A stretch of 64,000 nt of DNA from Brachionus manjavacas (Eukaryota > Rotifera > Eurotatoria > Ploima > Brachionidae): contig JAHQIY010000019.1 in assembly GCA_019054805.1 (NCBI GenBank), positions 774,001 to 838,000 of the forward strand, in the 5' to 3' direction. Positions 54,589-64,000 of the stretch are shown here, one piece after another; within the stretch, counting starts at the first letter, position 1, and the number at the start of each line of letters is the position of its first letter. Both the position numbers and the translations under genes were made by a program. A model generated the notes under the pieces. It saw only the letters and a list, made by a program, of their open reading frames with translations, had not been told where the DNA came from and did not search any database.

Positions 54589-57338
54589 CAAATGCACCTC
54601 CAACATTCTCTAGGTTAATGGATATGATTTTGAATGGTTTAACATACAAGTATTGCTTAGTGTATCTTGATGACACCATTATATTTTCAAGAACCTTTGA
54701 AGAGCATTTGATGCATATTCAGGAGATTTTATCAAGAATTATTAAAGCGGGCTTAAAGTTAAAACCAGAAAAATGCGAATTTGCATCGGATAAGGTCAAT
54801 TATCTAGGTTTTGTAATCACACGAGATGGTATAAAACCAGATACAGACAAAGTTAAAGCGATAAACGAGATTCCGTTTCCAAAAACACCTAAAGCAATGA
54901 TCCGATTTTTAGGTGCAGTGAATTTTTATCATGATTTTGTCAAAAATTTTAGTGAAATAGCAAGTATTTTGTATAAGATGAGTCAGTCGACTCAAAAGTT
55001 CAAAGTAAAACGTGATTCAAAGGAAGCACATGAAGCGTTTAACCGACTTAAAAAGGCTTTACTTAGTGAACCGATTTTAGCATATCCAGACTTTAGTTTA
55101 CCATTTATAATACAGTGTGATGCTTCAGCTATAGCGATTGGTGCAGTGATGGGACAGATCAAGAATGTTAAGTTTATGCCGATTATATACATTAGTAGAC
55201 ACTTAACTGCTACAGAGTGTAGGTATTCGACTACAGAAAGGGAATTATTAGCAATTGTGTTCTCTGCTAAAAAGTGTAATGTGTATATTTATGGTAGACC
55301 AGTGATTTTTGTGACCGATCATAAGCCATTAGTTTCTATGAAAGTTTTAAAAGAGCCAATGGGTCGAATTGGGAGACTCATGCATAAGATTCAAGACTTA
55401 GATTATACATTAGTGTATCAACCAGGCAAAGAGAATGTTACAGCTGATTTATTGTCAAGGCCGGAACAGGCAGTTAAAAGTATTGATATAAATTCAAGTA
55501 GTTTACTTTTCAATAAGAGTGTGAATTGGATAAAAGAACAAAGAAGTGATGAAATTTTGGCAAGAGTTATTGAATTAAAACTTAAAGGTGAATTAGACGA
55601 AAAATGTATTAAGCAATATTTTGTTGACAGTTCAATTAGTACACCTTTGCTTAAAGCAAGAGATCGACTTGAACTTGAAAATGACATTTTGGTGATTAGA
55701 GGAAAAGATGGGGTGACTAGAAGAGTTGTTCCAAAGAGTCTTGTAGACTTAGTTTTAGAACTTTTTCATGATATTCCACTTTCAGGACATAGGGATTTTG
55801 AGAAAACATTTGACACAATAAGCTCAAGGTATTATTGGTTCAATTTCAGAAGTGAAGTCAAACAGTTTTGTGACACTTGTTTTCAATGTCAAACTCGGAA
55901 GCACTTAAATGTGTATAACAAAGCTCCGTTGAAGCCAATTACAGTGAGTGAACCTTGGTGTATCATCGGTATAGACGTTGTTGGCCCACTGAAGCTTACT
56001 CCATCTGGAAATTGTTATATTTTGCTAGCCATATGTTATTTTACAAAATTTTGTCTAGCTAAAGCAGTAAAAGACTTTACAGCTTATACAACGGCTAAGT
56101 TTGTATTTGAAGAGATAATATGTAAATTTGGCATGGTATTTGGTATAATGAGTGATCAGGGTGTGAATTTTAAGTCAGCATTGTTTCAAGAGTTATGTAG
56201 ATTATGTTCACTGAAGAAGATAAATTCAACATTTTATCACCCTGCTGGTAATGGGCAAATTGAGCGTATGGTTCGAACAATTAAACAGATTTTAACAATG
56301 TATGTGAATTGTACACACAGTAATTGGGACGAATTTTTACAAGCGTCTGTTGCAGCTTATAATACTAGTAAACAAAGTTCTATTAAATATTCACCATATG
56401 AGGTCCTATTTGGTAGGAAACCTGTTAAGCTAGGAGACGTAGTGTTAGATAACCCAGTTGTGATTAACAAAACGTCAAAACCCAAACATTATGTATCAAA
56501 TCTTAAAGATAATTTAAAAACGATCAATGGTATTGTTCGTAACAATTTGGAACAAGCCCAAGCTAGACAAAAGAACCATTACGATAAGTTTGTTAGGAAC
56601 GGTGTCAAGTTTAAAGAGGGTGATTTGGTTTTGTTGACAAATAGCAGAGTAAAGCCAGGTGAGTCACAAGCTTTTATAACCAGAGCTATAGGTCCGTTTA
56701 GGATACTAAGTTTATTCAATGATGTGAATTATAAAGTATGTGAATTATCGACTGGTAAATGTCAAAATGTTCATTATAATAGACTAGTCAAATATAATCA
56801 AAGAGTGAATATACAATCAACGGGTATTCATAGAGTTGATTCAAGTGACAATTCGATAAATTTTAGTTCTAGCATTGCCGTTAACAATGTAAAAGCAAAT
56901 AAATTGGAGCATGAAGATTTAATTGAGTTTGATACAACATCAATTTTATATTTTAATTATTTGAATCAGCAAAATTTTGAATGGTCAGCTTTAGAAGGTT
57001 ATGACTTTGCTTTAGAAGATCTAAACGATCAAATTTTTAGTTGTAGAATATGCAGTAAGAGTTTTGGCTCAAAGAATGGTTTAAAGAAACATAAGACAAG
57101 AATGAAACATAATGAGCCGGAAAGTGATTTGAACTCAGCAGTAGTTGAACATGAAGTTCAAACCGAAGCACTTGGTGTTGTAGGTGAAACGAATAATGAA
57201 GATTCTGAATGGGCTGATGCAAATGATGAGGCGAATGATGAGAGACAGTGTCAATTTTGCAGTAGATTGTTTAAGAGCAAACGAGGTGTTTTGCAACATC
57301 AAACATTGTCAAGCTGTGGATCATCTTCATATAGCTAA
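54555..57338 (+). CDS. RT (rest)-RNase H-integrase with C-terminal zinc fingers
   Basis: 927 residues in the frame shifted relative to the preceding one, overlapping it by 34 bases. RT: QWVVMPLGLTNAPPTFSRLM and the catalytic YLDD (about 36-40). RNase H: IIQCDASAIAIGAVMG and TERELLAIVFSAK, with TDHKPLV. Integrase: the HHCC zinc domain (H404 region to CDTCFQC about 450), the catalytic Asp-Asp-Glu in IIGIDVVGPL (about 472), MSDQGVNF (about 533) and NGQIERMVR (about 569), then the AIGPFRIL module (about 712). After it comes an unusual tail with a C2H2 finger (about 830-852, CRICSKSF...H-X5-H) and a C2HC finger (about 898-920). The ATG at its start is not a real initiation site. Confidence 0.93.
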   Translation: MYQWVVMPLGLTNAPPTFSRLMDMILNGLTYKYCLVYLDDTIIFSRTFEEHLMHIQEILSRIIKAGLKLKPEKCEFASDKVNYLGFVITRDGIKPDTDKVKAINEIPFPKTPKAMIRFLGAVNFYHDFVKNFSEIASILYKMSQSTQKFKVKRDSKEAHEAFNRLKKALLSEPILAYPDFSLPFIIQCDASAIAIGAVMGQIKNVKFMPIIYISRHLTATECRYSTTERELLAIVFSAKKCNVYIYGRPVIFVTDHKPLVSMKVLKEPMGRIGRLMHKIQDLDYTLVYQPGKENVTADLLSRPEQAVKSIDINSSSLLFNKSVNWIKEQRSDEILARVIELKLKGELDEKCIKQYFVDSSISTPLLKARDRLELENDILVIRGKDGVTRRVVPKSLVDLVLELFHDIPLSGHRDFEKTFDTISSRYYWFNFRSEVKQFCDTCFQCQTRKHLNVYNKAPLKPITVSEPWCIIGIDVVGPLKLTPSGNCYILLAICYFTKFCLAKAVKDFTAYTTAKFVFEEIICKFGMVFGIMSDQGVNFKSALFQELCRLCSLKKINSTFYHPAGNGQIERMVRTIKQILTMYVNCTHSNWDEFLQASVAAYNTSKQSSIKYSPYEVLFGRKPVKLGDVVLDNPVVINKTSKPKHYVSNLKDNLKTINGIVRNNLEQAQARQKNHYDKFVRNGVKFKEGDLVLLTNSRVKPGESQAFITRAIGPFRILSLFNDVNYKVCELSTGKCQNVHYNRLVKYNQRVNIQSTGIHRVDSSDNSINFSSSIAVNNVKANKLEHEDLIEFDTTSILYFNYLNQQNFEWSALEGYDFALEDLNDQIFSCRICSKSFGSKNGLKKHKTRMKHNEPESDLNSAVVEHEVQTEALGVVGETNNEDSEWADANDEANDERQCQFCSRLFKSKRGVLQHQTLSSCGSSSYS

Positions 57339-57406
57339 AGTTCTTTATTAGTTTTAATATTTAGTTATATGGTTGGTCGTTTTATTTTGAGTTAGTCGTA
57401 TTTTTC

Positions 57407-57419
57407 AAAGGGGGAAGGG
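57407..57419 (+). promoter_or_regulatory. Polypurine tract
   Basis: AAAGGGGGAAGGG directly precedes the 3' LTR, where plus-strand DNA synthesis is primed. Confidence 0.85.
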
Positions 57420-57420
57420 T

Positions 57421-57772
57421 TGTAAAAGTATTTGAATTTTTAAATTTCAAATTTTTATAAGTTATTTTGAAAGAGATTATTTCTTTTGTTTTTTTGTTTT
57501 GTGTTTATACACTCTATCTCTAACACTCGTTTCGCATTCTCTCTCTCTCTCTCGCACACTATTATTCTTTGTTTGATTACAGTGATTTAACTTAAGCCGT
57601 TTTCGTGTATGAAAACGTGAAAGCATTTTATTCTTCTATTTAAACACTTAACTTTTATGATTTATAAGTTTGTTGTTCGTTTTTTGCATTTTTAGTTTGA
57701 ATAAAATACATTAAATCAAACCGTAAACGTTGTCTTTTAATATAATCCTAAGCCTGTTTGAAAACGTTTACA
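57421..57772 (+). repeat. 3' LTR
   Basis: 352 bases, TG...CA, identical by eye to the 5' LTR apart from the first base. Confidence 0.95.
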
Positions 57773-57955
57773 CAAAATTACACAAAATCGATAGAGTAAA
57801 AAACAGATTACACAAATGTCTCATAAAATGATCAAAACGAAATTTGTAGCAGATAACAAGCAGAAAAAAATCGAATCTATTTGACACTTCATTTTTGTTT
57901 TGCAGACTATAAAAGTGCAAAAAAGAATATGCCATTGGAAAAAGCTCAAACACGC
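57773..57955. repeat. Right copy of the 183-bp duplication
   Basis: Follows the 3' LTR with no gap and runs without interruption into the rest of the receptor gene. Confidence 0.9.
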
Positions 57956-58988
57956 GAAGCAAAAAATTAATTATCGAATTGATTAAAGTGGCTCTCAAAT
58001 TTCTTAATTCAATATTTTTATTCTCTTTGACATCAATTTTAATTTTTAAAATAATTTTCAAACTTAAAGCTTTTCTGTTTATTTGCTTCAATTTATAAAT
58101 CAAAATCCAATCGATGACCACATTGATCAGCAAAAAAACCACTTCATTTAGTATTTCATTGATAGCATAAATTGACTTTAAAATCATGTCCAATTTAAAT
58201 TTGATGCTCAGATCATCTTCCAGCAATGAATATGGAAAGTTTAGCGTAGGACTGTCATAGTTCAAGATGGCAAAAAAATAATTCAAAAAATTTAACAAAA
58301 TCCCAATGACCAAAATGACCATAAAAAATTTGGTAAAGTTGAGCCGTCTTTCGGTCAATTTAAACATTGAATTTTGAACAATGCACAACCGACTATAGGT
58401 AAATCCAAGGACCATGATATTTATCAAAAACTTAAGGGTCCTTTGGACTACATTAATGAAAATTATTTGAAAATACTGGACGTGAATGTAGATGCGGATT
58501 TTTGAACAGAAAAGACCATTGAAAAATGGACACTCGTTGGCCAAATTGAGTAGAGAAAGTATTAGGTAAGTACTACTTAAAGCTGAAAATGCTTTAATAA
58601 ATTTATACTGATTTTTTTTTAAATATTTTACTTTGAACATGAAGACAGTGAAAATGTTTAAAAAAATTCCTACAAAGCTAAGAATAGGATTTAAAATAAT
58701 TAAAATTACAAAGTCACCGAAAACAATTAATTCTCCGATTACTTCCAGGTCGATTTTTTGCTTAAAATTGGACTTGAGATTGCAATTTTGTCGCATGGCA
58801 GTAAAGTTACAGTGAGATATGTCTTCGTCAAGTCCTGTTATTGAATCCGGATAGTCGAGTATTATTCTGTTGGCCAGATGACGATTCATTGAGCGGATAT
58901 AGTTGAATGTGCATGTAAAATTATAGAAGCTTTCTCGCTTAATGCCATCTGATGCTCCCAGAGATATCATCTGATCAAACGGAAACAT
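57773..58988 (-). pseudogene. Seven-transmembrane receptor, N-terminal 405 codons, cut by a retrotransposon
   Basis: A rhodopsin-like (class A type) G-protein-coupled receptor on the minus strand. Residues 1-85 are extracellular with NFTC and HCNFT sites. Helix 1 has a Gly/Asn pattern (SFVGIFLNIFTVFMF). Helix 2 is FSALSSTYLILSLLNLA, and helix 3 ends in FTYSRLCIV, where DRY is usual. Helices 4 (FFMVILVIGILLNFLNYFF), 5 (VVFLLINVVIDWILIY) and 6 (INFLLRVFELFPMAYSFL) follow. Helix 7 (LFFTLSILCNFV) is interrupted at 57773 by the 3' LTR; its continuation lies at 51754-51630. The ATG at 58988 lacks a signal peptide, so an upstream exon is possible. The ligand is unknown. Another haplotype may carry the intact 446-residue gene. 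Confidence 0.8.
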
Positions 58989-60144
58989 ATTAATTTGTTT
59001 ACTGACAATTTCAAAAAATAAATTTATGTAATTTTATAAATATTATTTTATTTTTTAAGCTTAAATTTATCAATTTTCTCAAAAAACAGTGATATTGAGT
59101 TTATAAACCGGCATATTTTTACGTTATCTTTTTTTAATACTTTATCTTTTTTTAAAAAAAAGAAAAATTATGCGATTTTGTAGCGAAAAAGTTTTTAATT
59201 TTTTTTTTATTTTTATATTTAAAAAAAAAAAAAATTTTTTTTTAATTTACTGAGTTTTTTAATGCAAAATAAAACTTGTCTTTGGTGGAAATAGATTGTT
59301 TTTTTAATTCTAAAATTAAAGCCGTTTTTATAATTTTGGTTCTCTATCAAGAAAATTTTTTCCACCTTTACCATAAAAGGTTCAGTAAAGTAAAGAGTTA
59401 AATAGCGATTTTACCAAAGAATAAACTTAAAAAAAAATTTTCGATTTGTTTAAGAATATTTCAAATGTTCATTAATAAATATTGAATAATAAAAATTTTT
59501 ACATGCAGCATATTGAAATTTTTTAAATCTAAAATGATCGATTAAAATTTGTATTCTTTTAATTTCAAATTTAACTTTTACTAAAAACTTTAAAACATTT
59601 AAAAAATGTCTTTAGAAAAAAATATTCAAATTGATTTTATGGTTGAAAGGAGTCTTCAGTCTTTAATGATGCTATTTTTTCATAAATACTAATTTTGATA
59701 CTTAAATTTGTAAGCACAATTAAATTTCAAATTTAAAACGAAAAATAAGAAAAAAAATATAGTGAGCATTTATTCAAAGAAAAAATAAAACAGTTTTTAC
59801 ATGATTTTTATTTTTCTCCAAAATAAATTTTAAAATAATTAAAGAAATTTTTTTTTAAGATTTCTAATTTTATTTTAATTTAGTCGGAAAAAATTAACAG
59901 ACAATTATTCTTTAGTATTTAAATTAGAAAAATTTTATCTAAAATTAACAATCTTGATCAATTTTATCATAAAAAATTTACTCAAAAAATAAAATAAATA
60001 AAATTATTCATTTAAATTTTAATTGTCTACGATTTAAACTGTTTTTTGTGAAGAGGAAACCCTACAACTGCAATTTAACACCTCGCGACGAAATGCAACA
60101 ACTAATACCTAATATTTTTAATTTAAAAAATAAATTATCCTAAA
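58989..60144. other. AT-rich DNA between the receptor and the upstream secreted-protein frame
   Basis: No exon could be fixed here. TTGTCAG (acceptor-like, minus strand, at 59008-59002) precedes the receptor ATG by 13 bases. Confidence 0.5.
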
Positions 60145-61185
60145 TTAAAGATCAAAATTCTTACAAAATAGGAATATAAAATCTTGATATGATTGTTCAT
60201 ATAAACAAAAATCTTCATCGGGGAAAATATCGTCTAAAGTTAGCGTATGATCTACGAGTGGCGGTCCACCATGATTTATTATAATAATTAGGCTTGAATT
60301 CCCATGATTTATTACATCGTTTTTGTTGGTAACATTTACTCTAAGATTGCTATTTATCGCTTGGGTCCAATGTAAGCCTTTGTGAAGAAGACCCCTAGCA
60401 AAGTAGATATCAAGGCGTATTTTTTTAAGATACCTAAAGCTGGTAAATGTGTTTGTTTCTATAGAGTTGATTTTTCCGCCAAGAAAAAAATATGAACAAT
60501 ATCTAAACAGGGCCTTGCTAAATAGCTTTGAATTTAATTTTATATTTTCGGTAAACTCTAATGCTACAACTAGAACCTGGTTGTGAAAATTGGGCACATT
60601 TTTGAATTGGATTGTATTTGTCTTGTAAAATGTGTGTGCTAGGTAAAGAATGTAAAAGTAATATATTCTGGTATTCTGAAAGATTAAAGGACAAATTGGA
60701 GTGCTATATGAGTTCCTGGCCAAGAGAGAAAAGCGAAACATTGTGAATAGTTGGACAAGATTTTTATTCAATAGACATAAATTGGGCCCTTTCTTTTTTG
60801 AATAGAACTTAAATTTAGATTCATAAAAGGCTAGAGTTAAGGTTTTGTTTCCTTGATTTTGGTTTTGAAAAATATCGAATTCTAGTCCTTGAATTCCGAA
60901 GTATGAAATGGTTATGATATCATTGATGGGCAAAGTTTGAAAAAAGTCGATTATATTAGATAAATGAGCATTGTTTAGAATGTTGTTTTGGCTTGATGCT
61001 TTATAGAAGGCACTATGATAGAATCTAAGGTAGTTAATAGAGAACTGATCTAGCAGATAGTGAACATTGCTGTTTAGCTCATCACATATAATTGAATGCT
61101 CTCCCGATTCAAGTAGAACACAGTTTTTCCTCAAAGGTTCACAGATTGAAATGAATGGAAATAGAAAAATGGCAAATTTTAGCAT
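60145..61185 (-). CDS. Secreted/extracellular protein, possibly the ectodomain of a receptor
   Basis: A 346-codon frame beginning with a clear signal peptide (MLKFAIFLFPFISIC, cut near C15/E16). The rest is extracellular in style: spaced Cys residues, asparagine-rich, N-glycosylation sites (NKT, NVT, NSS), and leucine-rich stretches with the L--I-L--F pattern. It ends near FPDEDFCLYEQSYQDFIF; the last codons may be intronic, since TTTT-GTAAGA at 60165/60164 is a good donor site. The downstream receptor begins with MFPFDQM, so a two-exon receptor with an extracellular domain is attractive. But that donor (phase 1) and the only visible acceptor (59003-59002) do not keep frame, so I leave them separate. 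No known family is named. Confidence 0.65.
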   Translation of the reverse strand: MLKFAIFLFPFISICEPLRKNCVLLESGEHSIICDELNSNVHYLLDQFSINYLRFYHSAFYKASSQNNILNNAHLSNIIDFFQTLPINDIITISYFGIQGLEFDIFQNQNQGNKTLTLAFYESKFKFYSKKKGPNLCLLNKNLVQLFTMFRFSLLARNSYSTPICPLIFQNTRIYYFYILYLAHTFYKTNTIQFKNVPNFHNQVLVVALEFTENIKLNSKLFSKALFRYCSYFFLGGKINSIETNTFTSFRYLKKIRLDIYFARGLLHKGLHWTQAINSNLRVNVTNKNDVINHGNSSLIIIINHGGPPLVDHTLTLDDIFPDEDFCLYEQSYQDFIFLFCKNFDL

Positions 61186-62049
61186 TTTTATAAAATAAAA
61201 AGAAAATTTTTTTAATTTTTTTCTTTAGAGCTAATAATTTTAAATTAAATTTATAAAATTGTTCGCTTTAAATTTCAATCGATTTGAATTAAAAGCGTCA
61301 ATACTTTGATTTTTTTGTTCATTTTGTTCAACTGGTTTATTTGACTTGGAAAATACCATAATTAGAAAAATTAAGGCGATTTAGATTGCATTCGTAGGAT
61401 CTATTGGAAATTTAATGTCATTTTTAAGAAGAAAATCAATATTAAAGAAGAAACGTGATCGCAAATTAGTGGAAGAAACTAAAGTAAAATTCAACTGGAA
61501 TAGCTGAATTTTTCTTATTAAAAAAGGCTTTTTACGACGAAATTTTGTTAACAAATTATTAAAGAATTATCAAAAAGATTTTTTTTAATCTTTAACCAAA
61601 CAAAATTTAATTATTATTATTATTATTTATTTCGTATTTTATGAAAAATTAAAAAGAAACAGAATGATGAAGTGGTTCAAATTTAGCACAGGAAAAGTTT
61701 CAAAGTTGTATCAAATTTTTCTAAAAAAATTTGGGCAAACTTGATTGACAAAAAACTCGAAAGTGAAATAAAATAAAAAAAATCATTAATGATAAAATTA
61801 GGAACAGAATAATTAAATAAAATTTAAGAACCAAGCTTTCTATTAACAGGAACATATTTTGAAAAGAATAAACTGTACTCTAAAAAATCAAAAACAAAAA
61901 ATTTTCAAAACACGTCAACAACTGTTGCTTAGGGAGAAACTTTTCAAAAAAAGATTCTAAGTTCCTAATTCAAGTCTTAACTTTTGGAAAAATATTAAAA
62001 AAAAGGCAAAGAATAATTTTTGCACAAAATTTTTTTTTAAACAATCCGC
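61186..62049. other. AT-rich intergenic DNA
   Basis: No supported feature; contains a short (ATT)n run near 61610-61630. Confidence 0.55.
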
Positions 62050-62171
62050 ATGTACATCATCTTGACAAATTTCTTTGCCAAATTTTCAAAAAAATTAAAA
62101 ATTATATTTGTTGTTATAATCTTAAAAAAAATTATTTTTGAGAAATTATTGTTATATTTGAATGTAATCCG

Positions 62172-62265
62172 GCTGCTCAGTCGCCAAACATCTGCCATTG
62201 CTAGTAGCAGACTCTCTACTTCTCAAGAAATGTCCAACTTGAGCGTTAAAACAGAGCCGTGGTAA
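62172..62265 (+). CDS. Possible short exon (coding-like)
   Basis: A less AT-rich patch reads IRLLSRQTSAIASSRLSTSQ then EMSNLSVKTEPW and stop. The Arg/Ser-rich, acid-free start resembles a mitochondrial import signal. Upstream, the frame is hydrophobic, AT-driven sequence back to an ATG at 62050. A possible donor (GCC-GTGGTA, about 62256) and an acceptor (TTGGCAG, 62339) would end the protein in EPKKA. Evidence is weak: composition only. Confidence 0.25.
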
Positions 62266-63239
62266 ACCTAATTAGCCTGTGTGTCCTCATGTCTATTTTC
62301 GAGTTGATCTACAATTGTTGAAAGTTTATTCTCTTGGCAGAAGAAAGCCTAATTTCTTATAACTAATTATCAAAAGTTTATTTCTAGTGATTTCAGTCAT
62401 CTTGAGTATCAATGAGATAGTAAAATTAAAGATTTTGCAAATTTAATTGACTTAAGCATTTTTTTTAATTAATTTTTGATTAATAAGCGAAAAAGAAATT
62501 GTATTTATTTTTTTAGAAAATTTATTATAAAGTTAGAATCTTCTTTATTTTTATAAATTTTAACAAAAATGTATAATTCAATTTTAATTTTTTAAACTAA
62601 TTTTTTGAAGAGAAAATATTAGCTGAGTCTGTTAAGATTAACTAGGAGATTCTTTTAAACTACCTAAAAGCTGAAATAGATTTTTATTTAGTTTTGTCTA
62701 TTCCACAGACCCTCACAATAACTGCTTGGAAGAACAAAAAATCTACGATACTTCCGTAGAAAACAACCTTAAAAAGCTTTAAAAAATAAAAGTACCATAT
62801 TAATTTTGATTTATAAATAATAAAAAAAATTTGAATCATGTAAAATTTTTTTGTTATTAATAATTTTACTCTTTCTTTTTTTTTGCTTTTATTAATATTT
62901 GGCACGGATTTTTAAAACAATATCTGTAAACTATGTCTATCAATGATTTCATAACCATTTCATACTGTTTAAGTCTCTGATTCAAATAATAATTTTCATA
63001 AATTTAAGTAAAGTATTTATTTGGCCTGTTGGAAAAGATTTCAAAAAGAAAGATAATGAAAATAAGAAAAAGACGGATCACTATTTTTTTCAGAATAGAC
63101 TTTATTGAACAAGTTATTTTAACATTAATTTAACATTACCTACCAAAATTAAAAAAAAAATTATAATAGTTAAAAACAAAATTCAAATAAAAGTCTTGAC
63201 TTGTTAGAAAAAATTTAAATATAAATACTATTTTTAAAA
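62266..63239. other. AT-rich intergenic DNA
   Basis: No supported feature. Confidence 0.5.
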
Positions 63240-64000
63240 TAAGGACGTCAGTAGACATCACCACAAATTTAGAAAAAAAAATCACAAATTCAGTAAAAAT
63301 ATTACTATTTCATTAAAAAAAAAAACTAATTTGGTTTTTTATTCACAAAACCAATAAAACATATCTAATAGAGCGAAACTGTCACTAATTAATTTATTAA
63401 TTCACTAATTAGATAAAACCTGCACTAATTTGATAAATATAGAAGTTGAAGATATTCCTTAAACTCAAATTCAAGTAAGTAAAATTATTCGAGCAAAAAT
63501 GGAAAGCAAAAAATGTTAGGGAAATAGAAATTTTTTTAGAATATTTTTTAAGTCAATGGGTCTATAAAAACAACGGCTGGTACGAAAGGTATTATGATGG
63601 TATTCCAAACACGACAAACGGACTCGAGTCAAGAAGATGATGTTGTCGAAACGACGAGCAAGAGAGCAATAATGGAGAAAACAAATGAAATCAAACGCTC
63701 AAGCATTCAAATAAGTTGTGAGAAGTGTAACGCAAAAATGTTTAAAAAAAAAAGAGGTTTTTATTGTCCAAATGGCTGTACAAAAAAAAAATAAGTATTT
63801 TTTTTTTTTTGTAATTATTTTTTTACTTAATTAGTGAATAAAATTAAAATAAAGTTATAATTTAATTGAATTAGTGTTTTTTCATCTTTTTTTGTGATAT
63901 TTTTTTTATTTTTTGTGTTCTTTTTTCTGAAATAAATATTATAAACTGAATTAGTTAACTGTTTATTGATTGTGTTATTTTTTTACTAAATTAGTGAAGA
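63240..64000 (+). mobile_element. MULE-like DNA transposon, cut by the right window edge
   Basis: A transposase remnant (63490-63794) is flanked by AT-rich DNA full of one word in opposite orientations: CACTAATT three times on the left (about 63383-63430), AATTAGTG or AAATTAGTG several times on the right (about 63829-64000), plus CACAAATT variants at 63260-63295. Such subterminal inverted words are typical binding sites at transposon ends. The outer right end is beyond the window. Confidence 0.5.
63490..63794 (+). pseudogene. MULE-type transposase C-terminal remnant
   Basis: From about 63490 a frame reads KWKAKNVREIEIFLEYFLSQ, WVYKNNGWYERYYDG, then IPNTTNGLESRR and a stop at 63639-63641. This is the post-catalytic pattern of Mutator-like transposases (YF---WV---WYE------T-NGLES). 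It continues in another frame (63594-63794) with a basic stretch and a Cys motif (CEKCNAKMFKKKRGFYCPNG, C), possibly a degenerate zinc-binding tail. The frame change and the short length show that it is incomplete. Confidence 0.5.

Larger units (their letters stand above)
51945..57772 (+). mobile_element. Young Ty3/gypsy LTR retrotransposon (5.8 kb)
   Basis: Complete layout: a 352-bp LTR, a primer-binding site, gag-pro-RT-RNaseH-integrase on the plus strand, a polypurine tract, then a second 352-bp LTR that is identical except for its first base. There is no envelope frame. The order PR-RT-RH-IN and the GPF module after the integrase core place it in Ty3/gypsy (Metaviridae). One missing A in the RT splits the polyprotein. 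It lies antisense in the receptor gene and has a 183-bp duplicated flank. Confidence 0.95.

Noticed and set aside
54520..54590. Programmed -1 frameshift between the two pol frames
   Set aside because: It would fall in the middle of the RT domain and the A-run is not a good slippery heptamer; a deletion or sequencing error explains it better.
1..64000. CRISPR arrays, operons, ribosome binding sites, tRNA genes
   Set aside because: The window is eukaryotic; no spaced palindromic repeat arrays were seen, and no tRNA cloverleaf could be recognised by eye (a tRNAscan run would be needed to exclude one).

Overview
The window looks like nuclear DNA from a small invertebrate. It is very AT-rich, the host genes have GT-AG introns and AATAAA poly(A) signals, and all recognisable host genes are metazoan. 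The mix of short coding-dense genes, long AT-rich spacers, many CR1/L2-like LINE relics with (AATA)n tails, and Penelope-like and Ty3-like elements suggests a monogonont rotifer such as Brachionus. That placement is inference; no rRNA or mitochondrial marker is present.

Host genes, left to right: RPS27 (-); an ataxin-7/SGF73-like SAGA subunit (-, five exons, which I assembled from splice sites), head to head with a mitochondrial ribosomal protein bS18m gene (+); an ankyrin-repeat protein (+); a neuronal-calcium-sensor-like EF-hand protein (+); a three-exon centlein-like centrosomal coiled-coil gene (+, about 10 kb, introns full of mobile DNA); a five-exon plasma-membrane Ca2+-ATPase (+); a small unknown protein (+); a seven-transmembrane receptor (-) split by a retrotransposon; and a secreted or extracellular protein (-) just upstream of that receptor. 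The genes do not form one pathway. The PMCA pump and the EF-hand sensor both belong to calcium handling but lie 21 kb apart.

Mobile DNA fills much of the rest. There is a degenerate Penelope-like element (9.1-10.3 kb) with a GIY-YIG endonuclease, flanked by 122-bp direct repeats and carrying a hammerhead-ribozyme-like motif. A GC-rich CR1/L2-like LINE (21.4-24.4 kb) has frameshifts. LINE fragments lie at 8.5, 20.9, 29.1-29.9, 31.8-33.0, 37.3-37.8 and 45.0-45.5 kb. There are several foldback/MITE elements, two with clear AT-rich target duplications. A very young Ty3/gypsy element (51,945-57,772) has identical 352-bp LTRs, and a MULE-like DNA transposon runs off the right edge.

The most unusual locus is the Ty3/gypsy insertion. 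It interrupts the last transmembrane helix of the receptor and is flanked by an identical 183-bp duplication of receptor coding sequence instead of a 4-6 bp target duplication. Its integrase carries two C-terminal zinc fingers, and its RT is broken by one missing base in an A-run. Removing exactly 6,018 bp restores the receptor reading frame.
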